A stretch of DNA of 64,000 bases from Natrialba swarupiae (GCF_008245225.1 NZ_VTAW01000007.1:1-64000), one strand, 5' to 3'. Counted from the stretch's first letter, positions 1 through 8,830 are shown. Made by a program: numbers and translations. The notes: generated by a model not told the origin, from the sequence alone.

Positions 1-69
1 GAGACGGGCCGAGCACAGTTCAAGCAGATTCAGCGTCTACTGGACGAGATAGTGCGGCTGTCGATGTGA
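1..69 (+). CDS. C-terminal end of an unidentified upstream gene (partial)
   Basis: The frame is open from base 1 and ends with TGA at 67-69, giving 22 residues that end LLDEIVRLSM. Too little is present to name a family. It lies 154 bases before two ABC permease genes on the same strand, so the binding protein or ATPase of that transporter is a reasonable guess, but this is inference from position only. The permeases have their own TATA-like box, so a shared transcript is not required. Confidence 0.4.
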   Translation, partial: ETGRAQFKQIQRLLDEIVRLSM

Positions 70-187
70 TCGACTGAAACTTGTTTGATCCCACCCGGCA
101 GTACGATTCTCTGTAAATTTCGCCCGACTTTTTCCCAAAGTAGCGCTCGAGACGTCGACCCACGTGTCTGCTTTCGGATAGATGGGT

Positions 188-200
188 AGCTTTATCATGG
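188..200 (+). promoter_or_regulatory. TATA-like box for the ABC permease operon
   Basis: The stretch GCTTTATCATGG is centred about 30 bases before the ATG at 224. That is the distance expected for a leaderless or nearly leaderless haloarchaeal transcript. No Shine-Dalgarno sequence lies close to the ATG. Confidence 0.4.
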
Positions 201-223
201 ATTAGCGGAAGAGTTGGGTTAAC

Positions 224-1180
224 ATGGCCCGATTAGAGGCTACTGATACCAGCGGTTATACGAGACGCATCGAGGATGGGGTGATTGCGCTCAAGTCCAA
301 GTTGCCGACCGGACTGTACCGATCACCTCCGAACTGGATCGGATACCTGTTTTTGCTTCCCAGCGTTCTGTTGATCGGCTTTCTCGCGGCCGGATTGGTG
401 CTTTTGTTCCGAGACAGCTTCCTGTTCTACGATTCAGTTCAGGGGTTGACCAGCCAGTTTACCACCGAAAACTGGACGGACTTCGCGACATCATCGTACT
501 TGAACGTACTCGTTCGTACGCTCGGTCTCGGCGCGATTATCACCGTGCTCACGGTGACACTCTCGTTTCCCTACGCCTACCTCACGATTCGCGTGGAATC
601 GGCGACCGTTCGAAAGATACTCCTCATCAGTGTCTTCACTCCGTTTTTCACGGGGCTGGTTATCCGGGCGTACGGCTGGCTGGTGATTCTCGGTGAGAAC
701 GGTCTCCTCAACAGCGTGCTGACGAGCATCGGATTCGACTCGATTCGGTTTCTTGGAACGGTTCCAGCAGTCATCATCGGTGCTCTCCAGATAATGATCC
801 CCTACGCCGTTCTCATGCTCGCACCCGCGATCGAATCCATCGATAGAGAGATGGAGTTGGCGGCTCAGAACCTGGGTGCGAATACGTTCGACATGTTTCG
901 CCACGTCGTGATTCCGCTCGCGATGCCCGGAATCGCCGGCGCGACGATCGTCGTCTTTACCATCTCCACGACGCTGTACGCCGTTCCCGAGATACTCGGC
1001 TTAGGCCGGGTCAACTTCATCGCCAACGCGATCTATTCGACGATTTTCCTCGTCGGTAATCGACCGCTCGCCGCGGTAATGAGTCTCGCGCTGGTGGCGT
1101 GTACGTCGATTCTCGTACTGTTCATCTTCTCGAAGATCGGTATCGGAACGCTCAATGTGAACTCGGGTGGTGACCGATGA
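224..1180 (+). CDS. ABC transporter permease, spermidine/putrescine (PotB) type
   Basis: This 318-residue membrane protein is one of two permeases of an ABC importer. Hydrophobic segments occur near residues 39-63, 100-121, 138-160, 184-205, 236-258 and 280-303. The EAA loop that contacts the ATPase is visible at about 211-235 (ELAAQNLGAN, then a Pro-Gly). Layout and length match the PotB/CysT-like class that handles polyamines, opines or similar small cations. The next gene overlaps by four bases (ATGA), so the two are translationally coupled. No ATPase or binding protein is in the window; they probably lie to the left. The downstream M20 amidohydrolases suggest an N-acylated or amide-containing solute, which is inference. 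Confidence 0.88.
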   Translation: MARLEATDTSGYTRRIEDGVIALKSKLPTGLYRSPPNWIGYLFLLPSVLLIGFLAAGLVLLFRDSFLFYDSVQGLTSQFTTENWTDFATSSYLNVLVRTLGLGAIITVLTVTLSFPYAYLTIRVESATVRKILLISVFTPFFTGLVIRAYGWLVILGENGLLNSVLTSIGFDSIRFLGTVPAVIIGALQIMIPYAVLMLAPAIESIDREMELAAQNLGANTFDMFRHVVIPLAMPGIAGATIVVFTISTTLYAVPEILGLGRVNFIANAIYSTIFLVGNRPLAAVMSLALVACTSILVLFIFSKIGIGTLNVNSGGDR

Positions 1181-2019
1181 GCGGACGGTCGCTTTCCACG
1201 ATGGATCGAATACACCGGGCTTCTCGTGTATTGCCGACGAAACACCCGTTCCTCTGGTTTATCACCGCAGTGAATCTGGTGATCTTGCTGATCCCGACCG
1301 CTGTGATCTTCGTCGCGTCGTTCGAGGGAGGGTCGACCGTCTCGTTTCCGCCGGATTCGCTCTCTCTGTACTGGTACTCCCAGATTCCGTACCAGACGGA
1401 GTTCATCGACGCCTTCGTGAGGAGTATTCAGGTCGCGACGATCAGCACGCTGGTCGGTATTCCCGTCGGAACGCTCGCCTCTTACGGGATGATAAAGTAC
1501 GACATCAGGTGGCGAAATCCACTGCAGATCTACCTATTGCTCCCCTTCATGATCCCGCTGGTCGTGTCGGGTATTATCTTCACCACGATCTTCGGTCAGT
1601 TGCAGATCTATGGTGAGACGTGGACCATCGGACTGGCACTGACGATCATCAACTTGCCGTTTATGCTATGGAGCGTAAACTCGCGAGTGAACGCGATCGA
1701 CAAGGAGACCGAGAATGCCGCGAAAAATCTGGGTGCCGAAGAGCTACAAACCTTCGTGTACGTCACGTTCCCCAAGCTGTTACCCGGCATCATCACTGGA
1801 GCGCTCATTATGTTCACCCTCGGCTTGAACGAGTTCGTCGTGAGCCTCCTGATCACGACACGGGACACGGTAACGCTCCCGGTCATGCTGTACACCGCCA
1901 TCAGGAGCGATATTTCGCCGCTCATCGCGGCTATCGCGAGTATCTACATCCTCATCGCCATCGTCGCCGTATTGGCTGTGGATAAGGTCGCCAGTCTCGA
2001 GGATTTCCTCAAATCCTGA
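1177..2019 (+). CDS. ABC transporter permease, spermidine/putrescine (PotC) type
   Basis: This is the second permease of the importer, 280 residues with about six membrane segments, starting at residues 25-48. Its EAA loop is at about 179-205 (ENAAKNLGAE followed by FPKLLPG). Start choice: ATG at 1177 overlaps the TGA of the first permease in an ATGA junction. A later ATG at 1201 is possible but would lose the coupling. The pair would form the heterodimeric channel. A T-rich run follows the stop codon, so the transcript may end here and leave the M20 genes on separate promoters. Confidence 0.88.
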   Translation: MSGRSLSTMDRIHRASRVLPTKHPFLWFITAVNLVILLIPTAVIFVASFEGGSTVSFPPDSLSLYWYSQIPYQTEFIDAFVRSIQVATISTLVGIPVGTLASYGMIKYDIRWRNPLQIYLLLPFMIPLVVSGIIFTTIFGQLQIYGETWTIGLALTIINLPFMLWSVNSRVNAIDKETENAAKNLGAEELQTFVYVTFPKLLPGIITGALIMFTLGLNEFVVSLLITTRDTVTLPVMLYTAIRSDISPLIAAIASIYILIAIVAVLAVDKVASLEDFLKS

Positions 2020-2040
2020 CGCCGGTTTTACTCTCTTTCC
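2020..2040 (+). terminator. Possible T-rich terminator after the permease operon
   Basis: Pyrimidine-rich sequence with T runs (GGTTTTACTCTCTTTCC) directly follows the stop codon. Archaeal termination often needs only a T-rich tract. No strong stem is seen. Confidence 0.3.
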
Positions 2041-2173
2041 TGTCTCGAGTACGCTACTGTGGATTCGAGTCCGATCGACTCACCTTACTCCGACACAACT
2101 ACCCCGCTTCGACAGTACGGTGTTCGTAGAATCCTGTTGGTCACCGAATCTGAGTACTCCCACATTGGGAAAC

Positions 2174-2199
2174 GTTTAATTTGTCACGTCGTCTTTGGA
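2174..2199 (+). promoter_or_regulatory. TATA-like box and ribosome binding site that decide the M20 start
   Basis: GTTTAAT at 2174-2180 is about 30 bases before ATG 2208, and TGGAG at 2196-2200 is a good ribosome binding site about eight bases before it. Both favour 2208 over the in-frame TTG at 2181. Confidence 0.45.
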
Positions 2200-2207
2200 G
2201 ATATTGC

Positions 2208-3383
2208 ATGTCTCAGCAGAGAGAGCCGAGTTCGGCAGAGGAGATTACCGATCTGCTCGCCGACCTCGTTTCGATCAAATCGGAGAATCCTCCCGGAGAC
2301 GAACGACCCGCCGCGGAGTTCATCGTCGACTGGTTCGAGGACAATGATATCGACGCGAAACTGGTGTACGAACCGTACGAGGACCGCCCTCAGGTCGTTG
2401 CTGAAGTTGGCTCTGGAGATCCAACGCTGGTTCTCAATGGCCACACCGACGTGTATCCCGCCGGCGATACGAGCCGGTGGGAACACCCACCGTACGCAGC
2501 CGAGATCGAGGACGGGAAACTCTACGGACGAGGCAGTGCGGATATGAAACTCGGTGTCACCCTCGCAATGTTGACCGCGAGGGACCTCAAACCCGAGATC
2601 GAATCCGGGGAGCTCGCGGGGTCGATACTCTTTCAGGCGCCCGTTGGACAGGAAACTGGCGATCCTGGGACGATGGGTCTCATCGACGAAGGCTACGCCG
2701 GCGACTACGCCGTCGTTCTCGAGCCAACGCGGATGCGCACTGTCACCTCCCACAAAGGTCTCTCGTGGTACGATATCACGGTCAAAGGGGAACCGGGCCA
2801 CTCCGCTCGACCCGATTCCGGTCGAAACGCGATCGAAGAGGCTCACCCGCTGTTGACGCGTCTGCTCGAGTACGACGAGGAACTTCGGACTCAGACGAAC
2901 GAACTCGTCGGCCCGGCATACGCGAACTTGACGCAGATCGAGGGTGGGTTGACCGGAAACATGATCCCGGAGGAGGTGACCGTTCGCCTCGAACGGCGGT
3001 TTTTCCCGAACGAGACTCGAGAAGAGATAGACGACGAGGTGGACGCCATCCTCGAAGAAGTCGAACGGGAACACGATCTAGCCCTCGAGTGGGAACGGGT
3101 CAGTTCCTACGAGTCGACGGACGCGGCGGACGATTCCTACCCGGCCGAAGTGTTCCGCAAACACTCCGCATCCGCCGCGGACGTTCCAACCGAGCCAGCG
3201 GGGCGGCCCTGGGCCGCCGACACACGATGGTTCGTCAATCACACAGATATCCCAGCTATCACCTGGGGACCGGGAGACAGCGTCCAGTGCGGTCGATACG
3301 ACGAGCACATCGAGATCGACGAGGCAACAGTCGCCCTCAGCGTCCTGCAGGACGCGACGCGCGAGATACTTTCGGACGAGTGA
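2208..3383 (+). CDS. M20 family amidohydrolase/deacylase (ArgE/DapE-like), with Gln at the usual catalytic Glu
   Basis: This 391-residue protein belongs to the di-zinc M20 hydrolases that remove acyl groups from amino acids or amines. Visible motifs are the first metal His/Asp (NGHTDVYPAGD), the bridging Asp (GRGSADMK), and the region that normally reads Glu-Glu. Here that region reads VGQETGDPG: residue 148 is Gln (CAG at 2649-2651) and residue 149 is Glu. In DapE and ArgE the first Glu is the general base, so activity may be lost or altered. A neighbouring paralogue (3631-4791) keeps Glu-Glu. The lid domain and the C-terminal His (DEHIEID) are intact. The start at 2208 is chosen because of the ribosome binding site. 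The gene follows the ABC permeases on the same strand. Confidence 0.85.
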   Translation: MSQQREPSSAEEITDLLADLVSIKSENPPGDERPAAEFIVDWFEDNDIDAKLVYEPYEDRPQVVAEVGSGDPTLVLNGHTDVYPAGDTSRWEHPPYAAEIEDGKLYGRGSADMKLGVTLAMLTARDLKPEIESGELAGSILFQAPVGQETGDPGTMGLIDEGYAGDYAVVLEPTRMRTVTSHKGLSWYDITVKGEPGHSARPDSGRNAIEEAHPLLTRLLEYDEELRTQTNELVGPAYANLTQIEGGLTGNMIPEEVTVRLERRFFPNETREEIDDEVDAILEEVEREHDLALEWERVSSYESTDAADDSYPAEVFRKHSASAADVPTEPAGRPWAADTRWFVNHTDIPAITWGPGDSVQCGRYDEHIEIDEATVALSVLQDATREILSDE

Positions 3384-3630
3384 GTCACAACTTCGGGAGT
3401 CGATAGGCGCGACAGGATCTCTCGAGAGGCTCGCCAGCGATAGATAGGGGAGACGCCACGCCGCGAGCCGTCGAGGGAACGATCGCCGGCATGTCAGAGA
3501 GACCGCCTACCCGCCATCGTCACAATGTTTATCATGACTTGTCTCAATCTACACTGTGTATGAGAGCGCTCGATTGGGAACAAGCAACCAGTATCGACCG
3601 TCGCCGAACGGCGACACGCAGAGGACGTCT

Positions 3631-4791
3631 ATGACGAACGAGACCAGAGAGCGGGTAACCGAACTGCTTACGAGCCTCATCTCGTTCGAGACGGAAAACC
3701 CACCAGGAAACGAGCGTGAAGCCGCCGAGTTTATCTACGACTGGTTTCGCGAGGAGGGGATAGAGCCGTCGCTCATCGACGAACCGAACGCGGCCAGACC
3801 ACAAGTTGCCGTCCGGGTCGGCGAGGGAGATCCAACGGTCGTCCTGAACGGACACATCGATGTCGTCCCGGCGGGTGACGGCGACCAGTGGTCGTACCCA
3901 CCTTACGAGCCGACCATCGAAGATGACGTGCTCTACGGCCGCGGCAGCGCGGATATGAAAGCCGGTGTAGCTGTCGCGATGCTCGCGACCGTCGACATCG
4001 CGGCGGCGGTCGAAGCTGGCGAGCTCGAAGGCACAGTTGTCTTTCACGCTGCGATGGGTGAAGAGACCGCGGAACCGGGGACGAAGACGCTCCTCGAATC
4101 GGGATACACGGGCGACTACGGTATCGTGCTCGAACCGACCTCGTTACGAACGGCAACCAGCGAAAAAGGGCTGGCATGGTACGAGATTACGGTCGCGGGT
4201 GACCCTTCCCACGCCAGTCGGCCGGACCACGGCACGAACGCGATAGCGAATGTCCGGCCGGTACTCGACGCCCTCGAGGCGTACGACACCGACGTTCGAA
4301 CGCGCGAAGACGATCTTCTCGGGTGTTCGTACGCGACGGTAACCGAATTCGAAGCTGGAACGAAAGAGAACGTCGTACCCGAATCCGCGACAATTACGGT
4401 TGATCGTCGATTTCTCCCGTCTGAAACCGCTGGGGACGTCGACTCCGAAATTGACGAACTGCTTGCGACCGTCGAGGCAGATCACGGTATCGATACGAGT
4501 TGGCGGCGGACGCGAACCTACGAGTCAGCGGAGATACCGGTCGATAGTACGCTCGCCGAAGTGGTACGCAACCACTCGGCGGCGGTCGCGGACGTTCCTA
4601 CAGACCCGTGGGGGATTCAGGCTTCGACCGACGTCCGAAACCTCGTCAACGACGCGGAGATGGAAGCAATCACGTGGGGCCCCGGCGAACTCGATCAAGC
4701 ACACACCTACGACGAGCACATAGAACTTCCGGAAGTGGTGGCGGGGTATGAGGTGCTATGGCGCGTGCTCGAAGATCTCTTCGAGCCCTGA
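3631..4791 (+). CDS. M20 family amidohydrolase/deacylase (ArgE/DapE-like)
   Basis: This 386-residue di-zinc hydrolase is clearly a paralogue of the gene just upstream. It has NGHIDVVPAGD, the bridging Asp in GRGSADMK, an intact Glu-Glu pair at residues 144-145 (GEETAEPG) and the C-terminal YDEHIELP. It should be catalytically competent. The likely job is hydrolysis of an N-acyl amino acid or amide imported by the preceding ABC system; the substrate is unknown. Start at 3631 is preferred: GAGG lies about ten bases upstream, and the alignment with the paralogue begins there. An in-frame GTG at 3556 would add 25 unconserved residues. The 247-base gap before it shows no other gene. Confidence 0.87.
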   Translation: MTNETRERVTELLTSLISFETENPPGNEREAAEFIYDWFREEGIEPSLIDEPNAARPQVAVRVGEGDPTVVLNGHIDVVPAGDGDQWSYPPYEPTIEDDVLYGRGSADMKAGVAVAMLATVDIAAAVEAGELEGTVVFHAAMGEETAEPGTKTLLESGYTGDYGIVLEPTSLRTATSEKGLAWYEITVAGDPSHASRPDHGTNAIANVRPVLDALEAYDTDVRTREDDLLGCSYATVTEFEAGTKENVVPESATITVDRRFLPSETAGDVDSEIDELLATVEADHGIDTSWRRTRTYESAEIPVDSTLAEVVRNHSAAVADVPTDPWGIQASTDVRNLVNDAEMEAITWGPGELDQAHTYDEHIELPEVVAGYEVLWRVLEDLFEP

Positions 4792-4835
4792 CCGAGACAC
4801 AACCATAGACACATGATATGAACCAAAAGGGACAC

Positions 4836-4847
4836 AAAAATTATGAC
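4836..4847 (+). promoter_or_regulatory. TATA-like box for the SDR gene
   Basis: AAAAATTATG is centred about 28 bases before ATG 4869, with no ribosome binding site next to the ATG. This supports a leaderless start at 4869 instead of the earlier in-frame ATG at 4818. Confidence 0.45.
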
Positions 4848-4868
4848 TCGGTACCCGCCTCTTCCTGT

Positions 4869-5627
4869 ATGGGTCGACAATTAGCCGATAAGACGGCACT
4901 GGTTACTGGAGCAGCCTCCGGCATGGGCCGTGCAATTGCAACGCGCTTTGCAGCAGAGGGGGCGGCGGTCACTGTCGTGGACGTTCGAGAGACGCCACGG
5001 CAAGGAGGAGAACCGACACACGAAGTAATTCGATCGGAGGGCGGCGAGGCCTGCTTCGTCGAAACCGACGTCAGTGACCCGGACGCGATAACTGACGCTG
5101 TCACTGAGACAGTCGATCGGTTCGGGTCACTCGACATTATGGTGAACAACGCGGGAATATGGGGCGACCAGAGTCCGATAACAGAGGTTAGCAGGGAATC
5201 CTACGACGCCGTTATGGACGTCAACGTCGGCGGCGTCTACTTCGGCTGTCAGGCCGCGATTCGCGTGATGAACGAACAGCCGTCGGGTGGGTGCGTGATC
5301 AACATGTCGTCGATCGCTGGCCTGAGCGCCTACGAAGATGCCTCGGCGTACTGTGCCTCCAAGGCCGCAGTTGCGAACCTGACACGCGAACTCGCCGCCG
5401 AACAGGGTCCAAACGGAATCCGTGTCAACGCAATCAGTCCTGGCGTCATCGAAACCGCACAACTCGTCGTCGACGAAGATGCCGCTGGCGAGTTCGAAGA
5501 CGAAATCCCGCTTCGGAGAGAGGGAAAGCCGGAAGAAGTTGCGTCTGCTGCACTGTTTCTCGCAAGTGAGGCGAGTTCGTACGTCAACGGTCACAACCTC
5601 GTCGTCGACGGCGGGTTCACCAGTTAA
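4869..5627 (+). CDS. SDR family NAD(P)-dependent oxidoreductase
   Basis: This 252-residue classical short-chain dehydrogenase has every hallmark. The cofactor motif is TGAASGMG near the N terminus, followed by NNAG, the catalytic Ser in NMSSIAG, Tyr-x-x-x-Lys in YCASK, and SPG after the active site. An Asp at the end of the second strand (VVDV) hints at NAD preference. The substrate alcohol or ketone cannot be inferred. It follows the two M20 genes on the same strand with its own promoter, and converges on the deacetylase gene. The product of the M20 step may be its substrate, which is inference from position. Confidence 0.88.
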   Translation: MGRQLADKTALVTGAASGMGRAIATRFAAEGAAVTVVDVRETPRQGGEPTHEVIRSEGGEACFVETDVSDPDAITDAVTETVDRFGSLDIMVNNAGIWGDQSPITEVSRESYDAVMDVNVGGVYFGCQAAIRVMNEQPSGGCVINMSSIAGLSAYEDASAYCASKAAVANLTRELAAEQGPNGIRVNAISPGVIETAQLVVDEDAAGEFEDEIPLRREGKPEEVASAALFLASEASSYVNGHNLVVDGGFTS

Positions 5628-5693
5628 CTGACGGTCGATAGAGCCACTCGAACACAGTCAACTGGAATTCTCGAGCGACGATCAATACCCGAG

Positions 5694-6527
5694 TTACGAT
5701 CGGATATCCGCCGCGACTGAATCGAGCGTCCGAAACGTCACGTCAGGTTTCGACGCCATGTGATCGATAAGTTCGGCGAGATATTCCGGACGCGGGGCAA
5801 CTCCGGTTATCTGTGGATGCATCGTCAGCGTGAAGATTCCACCGTCGACGTGTTCGTGCATCCAATCAAACTGCGCACGCCACGCTTCGAAGAACGCTTG
5901 TTCGTTCGGCCGCGGGCCCTGTGAGGAGGCACCCATGACGAACTGCAATGCCGGCCAGTCGTCTCGATACCACGAAACGGGGAACTCGAGAACGTCCGTT
6001 CGCTCGCCCGGGTCGTAGGGTTCGTCCGGATCCGCGCTCCAGTTCTCGCGGAGGTAATACGGCTCGAACTCGCGACCCATCAAGCTCGACGACCACTCGA
6101 ATCCGAGGTCCTGGAGAAGTTCGAGCGTGTGCCGCGAGAAGTCCCAGTACGGTGACCGGTACCCGGACGGTGTCTCCCCGGTGAGCGACTCGAGTGACGC
6201 GAGAGACCGCTTCAGGTCCGCGCGCTCGTCCGCTTTCGATTCGTATTCCGAGGGGTTCGTGTGGGACCAGCCATGCGATTGAATAGCATGACCATCCGAA
6301 AGAACGGCTTCAACCGCATCCGGAAAGCTGTCGGCGGTATGACCGGGAACGAACCACGTTGATGGGACGTCAGCCTCGTCAAGTACGTCGAGGATCCGTC
6401 GTGAACCGACCTCCGCACCGAAAACGCCTCGGGAGTGTTTCGTCGGACTGTGGTGCGCTTTGAACGTGTGCAGCCACGTCGAGACTGCATCGAAATCGAA
6501 GCATAGTGCTACCGTCGACTGTGACAT
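5694..6527 (-). CDS. Polysaccharide deacetylase (NodB fold) family protein, PuuE/HpPgdA-like
   Basis: This 277-residue NodB-fold metal-dependent hydrolase has the catalytic Asp region FDFD at the N terminus and the zinc-binding HGWSHTNP with His-x-x-x-His spacing. GYRSPYWDF is the Arg-containing motif 3, and TMHPQ near the C terminus supplies the last His. Intracellular members of this branch (no signal peptide here) include the cofactor-free allantoinase PuuE and the peptidoglycan deacetylase HpPgdA. In this neighbourhood of amidases, a cyclic ureide or amide substrate is as plausible as a polysaccharide. The start is set at 6527, 30 bases after a TATA-like box; an upstream GTG at 6539 is less likely. 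It converges on the SDR gene, 66 bases between stops. Confidence 0.83.
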   Translation of the reverse strand: MSQSTVALCFDFDAVSTWLHTFKAHHSPTKHSRGVFGAEVGSRRILDVLDEADVPSTWFVPGHTADSFPDAVEAVLSDGHAIQSHGWSHTNPSEYESKADERADLKRSLASLESLTGETPSGYRSPYWDFSRHTLELLQDLGFEWSSSLMGREFEPYYLRENWSADPDEPYDPGERTDVLEFPVSWYRDDWPALQFVMGASSQGPRPNEQAFFEAWRAQFDWMHEHVDGGIFTLTMHPQITGVAPRPEYLAELIDHMASKPDVTFRTLDSVAADIRS

Positions 6528-6552
6528 CTGTATACACACAGTGTGGCGAACA

Positions 6553-6563
6553 CATCATAAAGG
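6553..6563 (-). promoter_or_regulatory. TATA-like box for the deacetylase gene
   Basis: On the minus strand the sequence reads CCTTTATGATG, about 30 bases before ATG 6527. The transcript would be leaderless. Confidence 0.4.
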
Positions 6564-6761
6564 TATCCCTCTACCGAGAGTGATAGGTAGTTTACAGCGT
6601 TGTACCGGAGGGAGACGGGTTGAAATACAGGTTCTCCGTTGGCGGTTCGGATAGTTGAAGCAATTCAGCAAAAACGAGTATGGACCACCGTCTATAGTAG
6701 CCACTGAGCGTCTTGCACACCGGGTCCGACGGCGACTGGGTGACCGGTGGGTAGATTGATT

Positions 6762-6834
6762 TATACGGTCTGCTGTCCGTCAGTTCCGACGTGACCACGA
6801 CTCGAACGCTGGTTGCGTCTGGACATCGATACGG
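6762..6834 (+). repeat. Hairpin element, ATACGG family, degenerate copy
   Basis: The left end reads ATACGGTCTGCTGT. An imperfect stem follows (6784-6797, TTCCGACGTGACCA, pairing with 6810-6823, TGGTTGCGTCTGGA). The right side ends near a second ATACGG. The arrangement of end, stem and end is the same as in the well-preserved copies at 8743 and 30082. Confidence 0.45.
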
Positions 6835-7352
6835 CAAGCCGCATGATCCAGTCGGTTTGTGGTACAGATCACTCCAAACGATAAAATCCCCCATAATAGT
6901 TGGGAATAATATCCCTGATCGGTGGTGGAAATGGCCGGTTCACCTCTGGTTTTGAAGGAGAGATAAACAGTTCAAGAGTTTGTACTCGATGTCGAACCAA
7001 TATGCGTATAACCAGATTCAGCTATTGTATGAATATTAGATAGGTCGAGTTGCGAACCCCATCGATAAACTGGCACCTAGTCGGATACTGGATCACAACA
7101 CAATTGACAGAGCTATGATTTATAATTACGGTAGTACACCCCACAATATTGTAATATAAGACGTTCTCGTGTATTACCGCCAAATCATAACAAATTTCTC
7201 CATTCCCCGTTATAGTTTCACTTAATTATAGATAAATATAATATACAATTTTAAAGTTTATAATACACACCAATATAGCTGACTGCGATTGTGGTCTACC
7301 CCGGGACACGATCGATTATCGTATTCTACTTATTATTCACTGTTATTATAAG

Positions 7353-7362
7353 TTTTTATACT
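7353..7362 (+). promoter_or_regulatory. Possible TATA box upstream of xdhC
   Basis: TTTTTATACT would start a transcript near 7385. That leaves a leader of about 210 bases before the xdhC ATG at 7595, or would serve the weak small frame at 7387-7608. Confidence 0.3.
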
Positions 7363-7594
7363 ATTATCTGATAGGGACCTATAAACGTGCATAGAGTTGT
7401 TATCTTCGCAGACGCCTGGAGACCAGTAGATCAAGCAGTGGCATCCCAGTTGGCGAAAGTGTTAATCGGTACCGGCACCCAACTACGACAAATGAGTCTC
7501 TCGCCAACAGCGCGGGACGTCCCGACCCGTTTCGAGATCGCCTGGACCGAGACCGAACCGACCGGTATCACCGCACACACCGACTGTACCACCC

Positions 7595-8746
7595 ATGAAT
7601 TCGTCTGAACCCGGCTGGAGCGCGTCTGAAACGGACGTTATGGACGCTATCACGAAAATCGTCAGGAGCGACCGTGAGGCCGTCCTGGCGACCATCATCG
7701 ACGTCGAGGGCAACGCCTACCGGCGGCCCGGCGCGAAGATGGTCGTCACGCCGGACGGCTCCGGTGTGGGAAGTATCACGGCCGGCTGCCTCGAGGACGA
7801 GGTCGTCGAACTCGCCCGCCGCGTTCTCGAGGAGGGTGAGCCACGCGTGGAGACGTACGATCTGATGGAAGACGACGACGTGTGGGGTCTCGGCGTCGGC
7901 TGTAACGGTATTATCGACGTGTTGCTGGAACCGATCGAAGACGACTATTCACCCGTCGTCGATACCTTCGAGAGCGGGGGCGCAATCTCGTCGGTTACCG
8001 TCCTCGAAGACGAACACGAGACCGACTATCGGTTCGAACGCGGCTACTATGATCCGTCCGACGGAATCGACTCGGCAGCCGACGAGTTCGAGTGGTTCGG
8101 CGAGGAGACCGAGCGCGCCGTCGAAGAACTGCTCGAGCGCGAGCAGAGCGGAACGGTCACGGTCACCGACGCCGACCGATCGATCAAGCTGTTCGTCGAC
8201 ACCGTCACCGCACCGCCGGAACTGGTCGTTCTCGGGACGGGCCACGACGTCGCGCCGATCGTCGAACTCGCCTCGAAGAACAGCTTCCGCGTCCGTGTGA
8301 TCGGGTTCCGAGGTGCCGACGCGGTCGAAGAACGGTTTCCAGACGCGGTCGAGGTCAGTTCGACCTCGCCGTCATCGCTGCGCGACGCCCACGAGTTCGA
8401 CGAGCGGACCTACGTCGTCGTGATGACCCACAACTTCCTCGACGACAGGCTCGCCATCGACGAACTGCTCCGGACGCCCGTACCGTACATCGGCTTGATG
8501 GGGCCCCGAGAGCGATTCGAGGAGATGCTCGAGGACTTTGCGGACGAAGATCGTACGGTAGGCGACGACGAGTTGGAGCGAATGTATACGCCCGTCGGAC
8601 TCGATCTCGGCGGCGGTTCGCCGTCCCAGATCGCACACAGTATCGTCGCGGAACTACTGGCGGTCGACAACGATCGGACGCCGCAACATCTGAGCGAGCG
8701 CGAGGGGCCGATCCATCGGCGAGTGTCGTCGATTACCGACGACTGA
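7595..8746 (+). CDS. XdhC/CoxI family molybdenum-hydroxylase maturation factor
   Basis: This 383-residue protein has the two XdhC domains. The N-terminal XdhC/CoxI domain (about 25-100) contains RRPGAKMVV and the conserved ITAGCLE, with Cys near residue 65. The C-terminal Rossmann domain (about 210-365) has VLGTGHD, YIGLMGPRER and LDLGGGSPSQIA. XdhC proteins bind molybdenum cofactor and help sulfurate and insert it into xanthine dehydrogenase-family enzymes. A complete CoxS/M/L set lies 2-9 kb away on the opposite strand, which is its obvious client. Its TGA stop at 8744-8746 is the first part of a hairpin repeat (TGATACGGATTG). Confidence 0.88.
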   Translation: MNSSEPGWSASETDVMDAITKIVRSDREAVLATIIDVEGNAYRRPGAKMVVTPDGSGVGSITAGCLEDEVVELARRVLEEGEPRVETYDLMEDDDVWGLGVGCNGIIDVLLEPIEDDYSPVVDTFESGGAISSVTVLEDEHETDYRFERGYYDPSDGIDSAADEFEWFGEETERAVEELLEREQSGTVTVTDADRSIKLFVDTVTAPPELVVLGTGHDVAPIVELASKNSFRVRVIGFRGADAVEERFPDAVEVSSTSPSSLRDAHEFDERTYVVVMTHNFLDDRLAIDELLRTPVPYIGLMGPRERFEEMLEDFADEDRTVGDDELERMYTPVGLDLGGGSPSQIAHSIVAELLAVDNDRTPQHLSEREGPIHRRVSSITDD

Positions 8747-8830
8747 TACGGATTGCTGTAACTATTTACCGGGGCAACCGCGCCTCGCCTTGCGGTTGCC
8801 CCGGTACGGACTTACAGCAGTCAGTATGAG
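8743..8830 (+). repeat. Hairpin element, ATACGG family, well-preserved copy A
   Basis: The left end ATACGGATTGCTGTAA and the right end TTACAGCAGTCAGTAT form inverted terminal repeats. Between them is a perfect 14-base stem, ACCGGGGCAACCGC (8768-8781), pairing with 8792-8805 around the 10-base loop 8782-8791. The copy at 30082-30170 is nearly identical, but its ends are inverted relative to the loop. The element starts within the stop codon of xdhC and lies between xdhC and moeA. Confidence 0.8.

Larger units (their letters stand above)
6564..7594. other. Gene-free, AT-rich intergenic region
   Basis: About one kilobase between the deacetylase and xdhC without a gene I can support. Bases 6895-7380 are strikingly AT-rich compared with the rest of the window, including the palindrome CAATATTG near 7146. 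The left part holds one degenerate hairpin element (6762-6834). A 100-codon minus frame (6592-6894) and a 73-codon plus frame (7387-7608) resemble no family I know. The stretch may be a recombination scar or the remains of an older gene. Confidence 0.5.

Noticed and set aside
5694-6527. Calling this enzyme a cell-wall polysaccharide deacetylase
   Set aside because: There is no signal peptide, and the intracellular PuuE/HpPgdA branch acts on other substrates. Only the NodB-fold family is supported.
6592-6894. A 100-codon minus-strand frame in the gene-poor region
   Set aside because: No motif, not strongly acidic as haloarchaeal proteins are, and it overlaps a degenerate hairpin element. More likely chance or a decayed gene.
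7387-7608. A 73-codon frame before xdhC, with a TATA-like box 30 bases ahead
   Set aside because: No family resemblance, a GTG start, mixed codon choice and overlap with the xdhC start. Kept only as a possible leader.
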